Positions 52,698 through 61,112 of a stretch of 64,000 nucleotides of DNA are shown one piece after another; position 1 is the first letter of the stretch, and each line of letters opens with the position of its first letter. The DNA is from Pelagilacustribacter sp045567335 (GTDB taxonomy: Bacteria; Pseudomonadota; Alphaproteobacteria; Pelagibacterales; Pelagibacteraceae): NCBI GenBank assembly GCA_045567335.1, contig JBJLCZ010000003.1, forward strand, positions 1 to 64,000, written 5' to 3'. Both the position numbers and the translations under genes were made by a program. Under the pieces are notes generated by a model. That model did not search any database and was not told the DNA's origin. It saw only the letters and a list, made by a program, of their open reading frames with translations.

Positions 52698-53829
52698 GTT
52701 TTAATTGACCCAAAATTTTTGGAATGTTTGACTTAAAATTAAAATACCCTTTATTTGAAAACTGCCAACAATATTTATCCTCATCTCTGATCAGATAATT
52801 AATTATTAAATTATTTTTCTTAATTATTTTTTTCAAAAAAGAATTATTTTCTCCAACAGAAGGATAAATTACATCATAGTCTTTTTCATTACTTGAAATT
52901 TCAATAAATTTATTTCCCCCAATAAATTCAACTCTTAAACCTGATTTTTGTATTTGATTTTTGATTAGATTTTTTTTGTATATTAATACTTCTTCACCTA
53001 ATTCAACTTGCCGTTCTTCGTTAGATAACAAAATGCAGTAAATGGTTTTATAGCTATCTGAATTGAAAATTTTAAAGTTCAATTCGTTTTCAAAAAAAAC
53101 TAATCTATCTGATTTTTTTTTATTTTCACTAATTTTTATAGATGAAATTTTATAATCTCTCTGATCTAGAATGGGTTGTGGTTTTTCATTCAATTTTAAG
53201 TCTTTATATTTGTTATTAGTAAATTTGTTTATGTTCCAATTTTGAGCAATATAATTTTTTCCTTTAGTTTGAATTCCAGCAACCCATCTCCAACTTAAAG
53301 TATTTGAAGCAGCGTCACCGTCATATAGTTCTCTTAAGAAAAGTTCTGCACCTTTTTGCCATGGCAACTTTAAAGAAAATATCCAAATGCTTGCAAACCA
53401 CATTCTTGTGTGATTGTGTAAATAGTGATTTTCTTTAAGTTCTTTAATCCAATCATTAAAACAATCTAAATAAGTCTCACCATTAATTGCTTTTTCATAT
53501 TCATTTGAATTTTCAATATTTTTTAAATCTTCAACAAAATCTGTCCAAACCTTGGGTCTCAGTTCTAGCCACCCCTTCCAATATACTCGCCAAAAAATTT
53601 CTTGGACAAATTTTTCTACTTTCAGGTAAGGTAATTTGCTTAATACTTTTTTAACCACCTCATATTCAGAAATTAATCTATGAGTTATGTAGGGTGACAA
53701 ACATGAAATGTTTTTTCTATTTTGAGGTCCAAAATCAAAATTTCTTTGAGTAGAGTAACTTAAAATATCTTTTTCTATATAATTTTCTAAGACATCTAAG
53801 GCTTCTTTTCTTGATGATATAAAATTCAT
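52690..53829 (-). CDS. Photolyase FAD-domain protein with C-terminal alpha/beta extension
   Basis: A 379-residue protein. The FAD-binding fold starts at residue 1 without a preceding antenna domain: SYSTQRNFDFGPQNRKNISCLSPYITHRLI, FVQEIFWRVYWKGWLELRP, HNHTRMWFASIWIF and DGDAASNTLSWRWVAGIQTKGKNY (FAD/DNA site). After about residue 240 a second alpha/beta domain follows (TIYCILLSNEERQVELGEEV and EKDYDVIYPSVGENNSF), which could be an antenna-like module placed after the FAD domain. Whether it repairs DNA or senses light is open. Confidence 0.82.
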   Translation of the reverse strand: MNFISSRKEALDVLENYIEKDILSYSTQRNFDFGPQNRKNISCLSPYITHRLISEYEVVKKVLSKLPYLKVEKFVQEIFWRVYWKGWLELRPKVWTDFVEDLKNIENSNEYEKAINGETYLDCFNDWIKELKENHYLHNHTRMWFASIWIFSLKLPWQKGAELFLRELYDGDAASNTLSWRWVAGIQTKGKNYIAQNWNINKFTNNKYKDLKLNEKPQPILDQRDYKISSIKISENKKKSDRLVFFENELNFKIFNSDSYKTIYCILLSNEERQVELGEEVLIYKKNLIKNQIQKSGLRVEFIGGNKFIEISSNEKDYDVIYPSVGENNSFLKKIIKKNNLIINYLIRDEDKYCWQFSNKGYFNFKSNIPKILGQLKLN

Positions 53830-54029
53830 TCTTCATCCTCTTCTCTCCATCCGTCTATGAATAATTTCCAACACACAAATGTGACACAAGGTATTCCAAC
53901 ACAAAATCCAAAAAGCACACCGTTCTCTTTTCCAAGATAAATTGCTGCGTAATGTGTTGATAAAATTGGTATAACACATAAAATAAAAACAATTATTATC
54001 ATTCTTATTGGGTAGGAAGGTTTTTTCAT
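53826..54029 (-). CDS. Small two-span membrane protein
   Basis: The 67-residue protein has two hydrophobic helices (IIIVFILCVIPILSTHYAAIYLG and GVLFGFCVGIPCVTFVCWKLF) and an acidic tail. It overlaps the photolyase start by 4 bases and the secreted DUF4864-like gene by one. Not recognised; coupling suggests a link to the photolyase operon. Confidence 0.7.
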   Translation of the reverse strand: MKKPSYPIRMIIIVFILCVIPILSTHYAAIYLGKENGVLFGFCVGIPCVTFVCWKLFIDGWREEDEE

Positions 54030-54490
54030 TAAATAGTATTTCCTTGGTCAATAGGTACTGAGACTGCTGTAGTAAACCAACATTCCATACAATCCTTCTC
54101 ATTTCCTTTTGCTAAATGCCACTCATAAACAAATAATTTTTTATCTTTATCTAAAATTTCTACTCTATAGATATATTTTTCTTGAGTATTCATAACTAAA
54201 TTTATTTTATGAGATGAATGATCTAATAAAATTCTATATTGATTACCGTAAATCATAATTCTAAATCTATCATAAGGACCAGTTACCTTTTTATTGTTTG
54301 GATGAGCAAACAACCAAACTTGTTGTATTCCTAAATCATCTTTTAACTTACTATTATTTTTAAGTGCATTTAATTGAATTTTTACAACTTCATAAGGTAA
54401 AAGTTTATTAGTTGGTTTTAAAATTTCAGCTTTTAAATTATTTGTCAAAATAATAATAAATAAAGTTATAAATATTCTCTTCAATTCCAT
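54029..54490 (-). CDS. Secreted protein, DUF4864-like (tentative)
   Basis: The 153-residue protein has a signal peptide ending near NNLKAE. The sequence PYEVVKIQLNALKNNSK and AHPNNKKVTGPYDRFRIMI vaguely resembles DUF4864, but the match is by eye. It overlaps msrA by 10 bases. A cysteine pair, CMEC, near the C-terminus may be redox-active. Confidence 0.6.
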   Translation of the reverse strand: MELKRIFITLFIIILTNNLKAEILKPTNKLLPYEVVKIQLNALKNNSKLKDDLGIQQVWLFAHPNNKKVTGPYDRFRIMIYGNQYRILLDHSSHKINLVMNTQEKYIYRVEILDKDKKLFVYEWHLAKGNEKDCMECWFTTAVSVPIDQGNTI

Positions 54491-55059
54491 ACTTTTTTAA
54501 GAACCTCTTCTCTCTGACATGCTTTTTTATAAGATAGATATCTTAAAAAATTTTTTTGATAATAGTCTTGATGATAATTTTCCGCCTTATAAAATTCTTT
54601 AAAACTCCATATTAGAGTAAACACTTCTGAATTAAATCTATCTTCAATTTCTTTTAATGATTTCTCAATAGCTACTTTTTGTTTTTTATTTTGATAAAAA
54701 ATTACCGATCTATAGCTTTTGCCTTTATCACAAAATTGTCCATATTGATCAAATGGATCAATATTTTTCCAAAATGTATTGAGTAGTTTTTTATATGAAA
54801 CAATTTTTGGATCATAAGTAATTTCTATAGTTTCCACATGGCCGGTATCTTTAAATATAACATCTTTATAAGTTGGATTTTTTAAAGTGCCTCCCGAATA
54901 TCCTGATATTGAACTCACTACACCATTAATTTTATCAAATGATTCTTCCATACACCAAAAACAACCTCCTGCAAAATAAACTTTTTTTAGATCAGATGAC
55001 AAAGCTTTACTGTTAGTAAAAATTATCAACAATAATATTAAAATAATATTTTTTTTCAT
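54481..55059 (-). CDS. msrA: Peptide methionine sulfoxide reductase, secreted form
   Basis: Reduces methionine-S-sulfoxide in proteins. The 192-residue protein has a signal-like N-terminus then VYFAGGCFWCMEESFDKINGV with the catalytic cysteine, SGGTLKNPTYKDV, GHVETIEITYDP, DQYGQFCDKGKSYRS and YHQDYYQKN. Periplasmic repair alongside light-related proteins suits an oxidative-stress block. Confidence 0.93.
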   Translation of the reverse strand: MKKNIILILLLIIFTNSKALSSDLKKVYFAGGCFWCMEESFDKINGVVSSISGYSGGTLKNPTYKDVIFKDTGHVETIEITYDPKIVSYKKLLNTFWKNIDPFDQYGQFCDKGKSYRSVIFYQNKKQKVAIEKSLKEIEDRFNSEVFTLIWSFKEFYKAENYHQDYYQKNFLRYLSYKKACQREEVLKKVWN

Positions 55060-55111
55060 ATTTTAAATAGTAAAATAGATTAATAAAAATAAAAGGTGTA
55101 TCTTGTCACTT

Positions 55112-55243
55112 ATGAATGAAATATTTGATAATATTTGTGAAGAATGTAAAGATGAGGACGAAAGTGTAAAATCTAACTTAATTATGCACGGTTATAAAAT
55201 TTGTGATAGCTGTAAGCTTTCAAAGAATATATTTCCTGTTTAA
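55112..55243 (+). CDS. Small zinc-ribbon-like protein
   Basis: The 43-residue frame has two CxxC pairs (NICEEC near residue 8 and YKICDSC near residue 34). A TTG at 55103 with AAGG spacing is an alternative start that adds MSL. It overlaps the Yip1-family gene on the other strand by 4 bases. Such proteins bind zinc and often RNA or protein partners; function unknown. Confidence 0.65.
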   Translation: MNEIFDNICEECKDEDESVKSNLIMHGYKICDSCKLSKNIFPV

Positions 55244-55761
55244 AGACCTTTAAAAATCACTAAAATCAAAAATAAAAAAAATGCTTGAAATAACCAGGCA
55301 ATAATTACAACTCCAAAAGCTTTCCATAAACTTTCGTAGTCTAATGCAGACTTCACAGCTACTACCATGCAAGCCAACATCCAGAAAGCTGATCCAATAA
55401 ATGTTACAGTCATTAAATCTGGTGTAATACCGAAAACTCTTATTAAACCAGGAGCACTTGAAAAACCAATTGTTCTTAAAAGTTCACCATGATTACTTTT
55501 TGTTTTAGGTCCTCCTAAAAGTTTTACTCCTACAAAATAAATTACATATGCCCATACATACCAGCTAAGTAAGGACATTACTGGAGCTAATAAAAAATTA
55601 GACATTCCCAACTGTAAAGCGCCAACTCCTGCTGCTAGACTAGACATAACTACTACTATTCCAGCCTGAACAGTTGCTTTTTTATCTTTTTCTACTTCTT
55701 CATACAGATCTATATCAATTTTAATCGCCCTGAAAATTCTATTAATAAATAAACTAATCAT
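55240..55761 (-). CDS. Yip1-family membrane protein
   Basis: The 173-residue protein has five hydrophobic segments. LYEEVEKDKKATVQAGIVVVMSSLAAGVG, SNHGELLRTIGFSSAPGLIRVFGI and KSALDYESLWKAFGVVIIAW are the Yip1 pattern. Bacterial roles are unknown. It lies 2 bases from hisN. Confidence 0.85.
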   Translation of the reverse strand: MISLFINRIFRAIKIDIDLYEEVEKDKKATVQAGIVVVMSSLAAGVGALQLGMSNFLLAPVMSLLSWYVWAYVIYFVGVKLLGGPKTKSNHGELLRTIGFSSAPGLIRVFGITPDLMTVTFIGSAFWMLACMVVAVKSALDYESLWKAFGVVIIAWLFQAFFLFLILVIFKGL

Positions 55762-55762
55762 A

Positions 55763-56557
55763 TTATTTTTTAGTAAATGGTTTTAATAACTTTAATATTT
55801 TATTATGTAGTTTTCTACTGGAAGTTGCTAGTATATTTCCTCCTTTTTCAGCTGGCTCATTATGCCAGTTAGTTACAATTGCGCCCGAGTTTTTAATAAT
55901 TGGTATTAAAGGTAAAATATCATATGGCTTGAGATTAGCCTCTATTACAGCGTCAACTCTACCTTCAGCTAACAGACAATAGTTTAAAGCATCAAATCCT
56001 GCTAATCTAAAAGACCAGCCAAATTTTTTTATAACTTTTCTTTGTTTCTCGTAACTCAAAGTACCGTGAAAATTACCAATAATTTTTATTGTTTTTAGAT
56101 TATTGTTACTAGAAGACTTTAAAGTATTTTTTTTTCTATCTTTAATCACATAGGATTTTTTTTTATCATTAATATAGTATTTGTTTAATTCGGGAAAGTT
56201 GGCTAATCCTAGTAGAGACTTACCTTTAAAAGAAACACTAATTAAATTTGACCAAGTAGGCGCTCCAATTACAAAAGCTCTTGTGCCATCAATTGGATCT
56301 ATAGACCACTTATAGTGATTTGAGGAATACTTATCTTCAAACTCTTCTCCTATAATAGAGTCCTTGGGAAATCTACTTTGAATTAATGATCTAATATATT
56401 TTTCAAATGCCCTATCAAAATTTGTGACTGGATCAAAGTCTTCTAATGATTTTGATTTGTTATTTATTATTAAACTAGAGCTAGACTTTTTCTTATAAAA
56501 AGCATTCAATTTAGCAGGTAAAGTTTTTAGAAAGTTATATGGTTTTTTATAATCCAT
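55763..56557 (-). CDS. hisN: Histidinol-phosphatase, IMPase family
   Basis: IMPase-fold phosphatase, 264 residues from ATG 56557. It has VTNFDRAFEKYIRSLI, SIIGEEFEDKY, SIDPIDGTRAFVIGAPTWSNLI and EANLKPYDILPLIPIIKNSGAIVTNW. This branch is annotated as HisN in alphaproteobacteria. The 64-residue frame extension to 56749 overlaps the opposite HPP gene and is rejected. Inositol or other phosphatase activity is an alternative. Confidence 0.83.
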   Translation of the reverse strand: MDYKKPYNFLKTLPAKLNAFYKKKSSSSLIINNKSKSLEDFDPVTNFDRAFEKYIRSLIQSRFPKDSIIGEEFEDKYSSNHYKWSIDPIDGTRAFVIGAPTWSNLISVSFKGKSLLGLANFPELNKYYINDKKKSYVIKDRKKNTLKSSSNNNLKTIKIIGNFHGTLSYEKQRKVIKKFGWSFRLAGFDALNYCLLAEGRVDAVIEANLKPYDILPLIPIIKNSGAIVTNWHNEPAEKGGNILATSSRKLHNKILKLLKPFTKK

Positions 56558-56591
56558 AATTGTATATAACTTAATTGAAAAAAAAATATAT

Positions 56592-57062
56592 ATGAAAATA
56601 AAAAAAAAATTTGAGCCAATTATAGCTGGACTATCTGCATCAATAATTATTGGAGTTCTTGCCTTTTTAAGCTTTGAAACATCCACAGGTTTCTGGCTAA
56701 TGATATCTTTTGGAGCAACTTCATTAATCGTTTTTGTTTTACACGACAAAGAATTCGCACAACCGGGAAATATATTTTTTGGTCATCTTTTAGGAATTGT
56801 TGTTGGAATTTTATTTAATGAGGTTATTGGTATGTCATTTTTATCACTGTCTTTAGCTGTAGGAACCACAATAACATTAATGATGTATTTTAAAATAATA
56901 CACCCTCCTGCTGCAGCAAACCCATTAATAGCGCTATTTGCAGACGTATCTTTTGAATACGTCGTTTTTCCAGTAATCACAGGATCAATAATAATAATAA
57001 TATTTTCAATTGTTATAAATAGATTTATTTTAAAAAGAACTTACCCAGTAAAGTGGTTTTAA
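56592..57062 (+). CDS. HPP-family membrane protein
   Basis: The 156-residue protein with about five hydrophobic segments has the family motifs FGATSLIVFVLHDKEFAQPGN and KIIHPPAAANPLIAL. Relatives are linked to nitrite transport in chloroplasts and sometimes nucleotides; bacterial role is unknown. It overlaps the 3' end of the TspO gene by 4 bases. Confidence 0.87.
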   Translation: MKIKKKFEPIIAGLSASIIIGVLAFLSFETSTGFWLMISFGATSLIVFVLHDKEFAQPGNIFFGHLLGIVVGILFNEVIGMSFLSLSLAVGTTITLMMYFKIIHPPAAANPLIALFADVSFEYVVFPVITGSIIIIIFSIVINRFILKRTYPVKWF

Positions 57063-57523
57063 TTTAATATAAGAATTGATACATTTAATATTAAGGCATA
57101 TGTAGACCATATAAAATATGGCAACATTAAATAAAAACTAATCTTATTTTTAATAAAATAAATTTTTAATAAAATTAAAATAAAAAAAAGAATAATAATT
57201 AAATTTATAAGAGCTAATCCAATTTGATGAAAACCAAAGAATACAACGCTCCACGTTGCGTTAAAAAATAAATGTATAAAATAGTATCTTAAAATTTTTT
57301 TATCATAAAAATCTATCCATATTTTCCAAATAGCTACTGACATCATAATATAAAGTATTGTCCATACTGGTCCAAAAACCCAACTTGGAGGATTGTAGCT
57401 AGGCAATGCTATTTCTGAATACCAAGGTTCTTTAAAAGAAGCAGTAGTAAAACCTCCTATAGCAGATGCAATAAAAGTAATTAAAAGTATCAAGAATAGA
57501 GATAAATATTTATTTTTTATCAT
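57059..57523 (-). CDS. tspO: TspO/MBR family protein
   Basis: The 154-residue, five-helix membrane protein has SAIGGFTTASFKEPWYSEIALPSYNPPSWVFGPVWTILYIMM and NATWSVVFFG, ending WSTYALILN. TspO binds porphyrins or steroids and is linked to light and oxygen responses in alphaproteobacteria. Start at 57523 is chosen since the earlier M adds only ten non-conserved residues. Confidence 0.9.
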   Translation of the reverse strand: MIKNKYLSLFLILLITFIASAIGGFTTASFKEPWYSEIALPSYNPPSWVFGPVWTILYIMMSVAIWKIWIDFYDKKILRYYFIHLFFNATWSVVFFGFHQIGLALINLIIILFFILILLKIYFIKNKISFYLMLPYFIWSTYALILNVSILILN

Positions 57524-57544
57524 ATAATAAGATATAACTAAATT

Positions 57545-58297
57545 ATGACACAAAATCAGAAAAAAGTTTGGATAACAGGAGCTAGCAGTGGAATTGGTAG
57601 GGCTTTAGCTGAAAAATTTGCAAATGAAAATTGGCAGGTAGCTGTTTCTGCTAGACGAGAAAAATTACTTAACGAGATCGCACAGCATCAAAATATTTCG
57701 TCATATCCATTAGATGTTACTGATGAAACTAGAGTTGAAAAAGTATTTTTTAACGTTCTTAATGATTTTAAAGATTTAGATTTATGTATTTTCTCAAGTG
57801 GTGCATATGATCCAAAATTAGAGAAAGAAATCAATAACAATCAAATTAAAAAAATAATGAATATAAATTTTTTTGGAGTTTTGAATTGTATCAAATCAGT
57901 GGAAAATTTTTTTAAAAGTAAAAAAGGTGGTCACATATCAATAGTTTCATCCATAGCAGCATATAGAGGTTTACCCAACTCTAGTGGTTACGGTCCATCT
58001 AAAGCTGCATTGACTAATTTAACAGAAAGTTTATATTTTGATTTTAAGAAACATAACGTAAGAATATCACTTATTTCTCCAGGTTTTATAAAAACTCCAT
58101 TGACTGATAAAAATGAATTTTCAATGCCTTTTATCAAATCACCAGAATTTGCTGCAAATAAAATCTACAAAGGTATAGTTAGAACAAAGTCTTTTGAAAT
58201 AGACTTTCCAAAAGAGCTCACTACCATCTTAAAATTTTTAAGAATTTTGCCTTATAGTATTTATTTGTTTTTGGTTGATAAATTAGTTAAACGTTAA
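57545..58297 (+). CDS. Short-chain dehydrogenase/reductase of the CFA/photolyase cluster type
   Basis: The 250-residue SDR has VWITGASSGIGRALAEK, SSGAYDP, VSSIAAYRGLPNSSGYGPSKAAL with catalytic YGPSK, and SPGFIKTPLTD. SDRs of this type are commonly clustered with DUF3833, CFA synthase, DUF1365 and flavin amine oxidase genes. Converges with the small secreted gene by 4 bases. Confidence 0.88.
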   Translation: MTQNQKKVWITGASSGIGRALAEKFANENWQVAVSARREKLLNEIAQHQNISSYPLDVTDETRVEKVFFNVLNDFKDLDLCIFSSGAYDPKLEKEINNNQIKKIMNINFFGVLNCIKSVENFFKSKKGGHISIVSSIAAYRGLPNSSGYGPSKAALTNLTESLYFDFKKHNVRISLISPGFIKTPLTDKNEFSMPFIKSPEFAANKIYKGIVRTKSFEIDFPKELTTILKFLRILPYSIYLFLVDKLVKR

Positions 58298-58563
58298 AAT
58301 ATAATTTTAAACTTAATAAAAATATCTTTTCCGCTATTATTATATAAGCTAGATTTAGATTTTTCCTGAATTAAGGAAAAAATTTTGGGAGCAAAAGACC
58401 AGTTATCAATTTTTAAGTCCAACATTGATTTTTTGTTTTTTTTAATATTGTCTAATTGCATTGGTATACCATTAATGTTACTTCCAACAATAATATGAAA
58501 ACCTTGTTCAGCTTTTACAGAACTAAATATTAAGATGAAAAATATAATTAAAAACTTTTTCAT
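58294..58563 (-). CDS. Small secreted hypothetical protein
   Basis: The 89-residue protein has a signal peptide (ending at SSVKAEQ), then about 70 residues with KNKKSMLDLKIDNWSFAPKIFSLIQEKSK. Not recognised. It follows the DUF3833 gene on the same strand across 72 bases. Confidence 0.55.
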   Translation of the reverse strand: MKKFLIIFFILIFSSVKAEQGFHIIVGSNINGIPMQLDNIKKNKKSMLDLKIDNWSFAPKIFSLIQEKSKSSLYNNSGKDIFIKFKIIF

Positions 58564-58635
58564 ACTTAAAATATATTAATATTAGAATATATAAATACAG
58601 TAGTTTTTTCTGTATATTTAAATTGCTAACAACCT

Positions 58636-59163
58636 TTATTCTTTCACAAACATAACGGTTAATTCAGCTACTTTTATACCAAATTTTGTCATTACAGCCC
58701 TATTTATTGCAACTTTTTCGTCTTGCATAAAAATCCAGTCGTCAAACTTTATCTTTATTTCCTTTCCTTTAATAGGAACTAATAAAACATATTCAAATTT
58801 AAATGCTGGCCCATATGAAAAACCCTTTGCTTTTCCTACTACATCCCCTGCTTCACCCTCATAATTATGTTCATCAATTTTGTTAATTTTCCATTGTCTT
58901 TTTTGAACTTCGCCGTCTGTCCAATTAAATTTTTCGTCTAATATAAGTTGGCTACCATTCCATATTCCTTTCAAGTCTGCTGAAAATTGTCTTGTTACTT
59001 TGCCAGATCTATTCTGTAAAATTCCCCATGCTTTTACATTTCCAGATAAGTAATCCTCTATTATTAATCGGGGTTTTTGATCTTTAAAATCTATAGGTTT
59101 CATACTATTTCCTGAACAACTTGTTAATAAAATTGAAATTAATATAACAGATAAAATTTTCAT
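58636..59163 (-). CDS. DUF3833 lipoprotein
   Basis: The 175-residue protein has a lipobox LLTSCSG at residues 13-19 and the family pattern with KAWGILQNRSGKVTRQFSADLKGIWNG and LPIKG-like VPIKGKEIKIKFDDWIFMQDE. The family occurs beside CFA-like methyltransferases and flavin amine oxidases. The lipocalin-like fold might carry fatty acids. Lies 6 bases after the CFA gene. Confidence 0.85.
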   Translation of the reverse strand: MKILSVILISILLTSCSGNSMKPIDFKDQKPRLIIEDYLSGNVKAWGILQNRSGKVTRQFSADLKGIWNGSQLILDEKFNWTDGEVQKRQWKINKIDEHNYEGEAGDVVGKAKGFSYGPAFKFEYVLLVPIKGKEIKIKFDDWIFMQDEKVAINRAVMTKFGIKVAELTVMFVKE

Positions 59164-59169
59164 ATACGA

Positions 59170-60357
59170 TTATTTATTACATAGCGAGAATTGAATCAAA
59201 TCAATATTTTTTGCTTTAAAACCTGCTTCACAATAAGAAAAGTAAAAATCCCATATCTTCTTAAATGACTGATCAAATCCCTGTTTTGATATATCATTCC
59301 AGGAATTAATAAAATTCACTCTCCATTCTTTAAGCGTATTAGAGTAATGAGCTCCATAAGACTTGTAATCAACCAATTCTAATCCAGAATTTTTTGAGTA
59401 GTTTTGTATTGATTTTAATGAGGGTAAAAATCCTCCTGGAAATATATATTTTTGAATAAAATCCTCATTTTTTCTATATCTTTCAAACAATTCCTCTTTT
59501 ATGATAATTGCTTGAATTGCCCCAATCCCTCCAGGTTTTAAATTATTTTTAATAGTAGAAAAATATTTATCTAAATATTTTTCACCAACTGCTTCAATCA
59601 TTTCAATAGAGGCTATAGAATCATATTTTCCTTTTACATCTCTGTAATCTAGAAATTTAATTTTAACTTTTTCATTTAAACCTGCATTAAAAATTCTTTT
59701 TTTTGCAAACTCTAATTGTTTTTTTGAAATAGTAATACAATCTAATTTCACATCATAGTTTTTTGCTAGATGTTCTGCAAACCCGCCCCAACCACATCCT
59801 ATTTCTAAGATTTTATTTCCTGATTTTGGTTTTATGAATTCAATTAATTTATTGTATTTATTTAATTGAGCATTAGCAAGATTTTCATCAGGTGAATTAT
59901 ATATAGCACTTGAATATGTTAACGTTTCATCTAACCAAATAGAAAAAAATTCGTTTCCTAAATCATAATGTTTTGATATATATTCTTTACTTTTTCTTCG
60001 AGTATTTGAAAAAAATAAATTTTTTAAAATATTTTTGATATATCTGTTATTTAAAATACCTGAAAATCTGTGAGTCAGATCAATATTCTTAGCAGAAAGT
60101 TCTATCAATGAAGTTAAGTTAGTTGTAGAAAAATCATTTCTAACATAACATTCCGCTAAGCCAGCACTGCCACCTGTTAAAATATTATAAAAAAATTTAC
60201 GATTATTAATTTTAATATTTGCTTTTAAATTTTCTTCTGAATTACCGAAAATATAATTTTTATTGTCATAATTAGTAAGATCTAATTTTCCATTTCGTAT
60301 CAATTTCAATTTTTTAGTTATAAAATTTTCAGATAACTTATAAGGATTAAAGTTCAT
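59170..60357 (-). CDS. CFA-synthase-family SAM-dependent lipid methyltransferase
   Basis: The 395-residue methyltransferase has motif I EIGCGWGGFAEHLA, KHYDLGNEFFSIWLDETLTYSSA, and SIEMIEAVGEKYLDKYFSTI with the bicarbonate-binding glutamate region. It methylates unsaturated phospholipid acyl chains to cyclopropane or methylated chains. With amine oxidase and DUF1365 it forms the cluster seen in furan-fatty-acid makers (UfaM/UfaD). It overlaps DUF1365 by 4 bases. Confidence 0.9.
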   Translation of the reverse strand: MNFNPYKLSENFITKKLKLIRNGKLDLTNYDNKNYIFGNSEENLKANIKINNRKFFYNILTGGSAGLAECYVRNDFSTTNLTSLIELSAKNIDLTHRFSGILNNRYIKNILKNLFFSNTRRKSKEYISKHYDLGNEFFSIWLDETLTYSSAIYNSPDENLANAQLNKYNKLIEFIKPKSGNKILEIGCGWGGFAEHLAKNYDVKLDCITISKKQLEFAKKRIFNAGLNEKVKIKFLDYRDVKGKYDSIASIEMIEAVGEKYLDKYFSTIKNNLKPGGIGAIQAIIIKEELFERYRKNEDFIQKYIFPGGFLPSLKSIQNYSKNSGLELVDYKSYGAHYSNTLKEWRVNFINSWNDISKQGFDQSFKKIWDFYFSYCEAGFKAKNIDLIQFSLCNK

Positions 60358-61112
60358 TTTTCGAGTGATATATTATTTTTAATTTTACTATTTCTTTTCT
60401 GCAATATAGCTCCTTTTTTCCAAAGACGAAATGCTTCAAAATGTATGGCAATTATAATTTTTATTGTCATTAAAGGGTGTGTAAAAAAATTAATTGCTAA
60501 CTGTTTTGTTGTCATTTCTTGTCTAACTCCATATTGAGATGCGACTAGAACTTTCTCTTTTTTGTCTGTTTGCCTGATAAAAATTTTAATATTTTCTTTT
60601 GGCTCTGTTAACCTAAAATTATAGTCAGTATTCATTTCAATAAAAGGAGATACATAAAATTTTTTATCACAATGCTGATTTATAATTTTTGATTTTTTCT
60701 GAATTGAAAAAACATAAGTATGTTGTTCATTGAAAGTATTTTTAACTTCGTATAAAATTGCTTTTAACTTTGTTCCTTCGTAACAATAGAAAACACTTAA
60801 AGGGTTAAATACATAACCAAATATTCTTGGAAAGCATAATAGTTTTATATTAGAAATATTAAAATTTAAATCATATTTTTTTAAATTGCTCTTAACCCAA
60901 TTAGTTAAACTACTACCGTCACGATTACCATGATCTTTATCGTAAAAACTAAAAAGGTTAAACTTATTATATGAAAATAAAATAATATTTTTATCAAGTC
61001 TTTGTAGTTCACCTAAGTCAAATAATATTGAAAAGGTATTGTATGAAAAAAAATGTTTAATTGGTTTAAACCTTTTGTGACTAACAAAACCTTTGTAAAT
61101 ACAGGTTTTCAT
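60354..61112 (-). CDS. DUF1365 family protein
   Basis: The 252-residue protein starts CIYKGFVSHKRFKPIKHFFSY and has DHGNRDG, the FPRIFGYVFNPLSVFYCYEG pattern and KFYVSPFIEMNTDYNFR. Always found with flavin amine oxidase and CFA synthase in this cluster type. Function unknown; probable lipid modification. Confidence 0.88.
   Translation of the reverse strand: MKTCIYKGFVSHKRFKPIKHFFSYNTFSILFDLGELQRLDKNIILFSYNKFNLFSFYDKDHGNRDGSSLTNWVKSNLKKYDLNFNISNIKLLCFPRIFGYVFNPLSVFYCYEGTKLKAILYEVKNTFNEQHTYVFSIQKKSKIINQHCDKKFYVSPFIEMNTDYNFRLTEPKENIKIFIRQTDKKEKVLVASQYGVRQEMTTKQLAINFFTHPLMTIKIIIAIHFEAFRLWKKGAILQKRNSKIKNNISLEK

Noticed and set aside
56558..56749. Long N-terminal extension of hisN
   Set aside because: Overlaps the opposite HPP gene and is hydrophobic without IMPase features.
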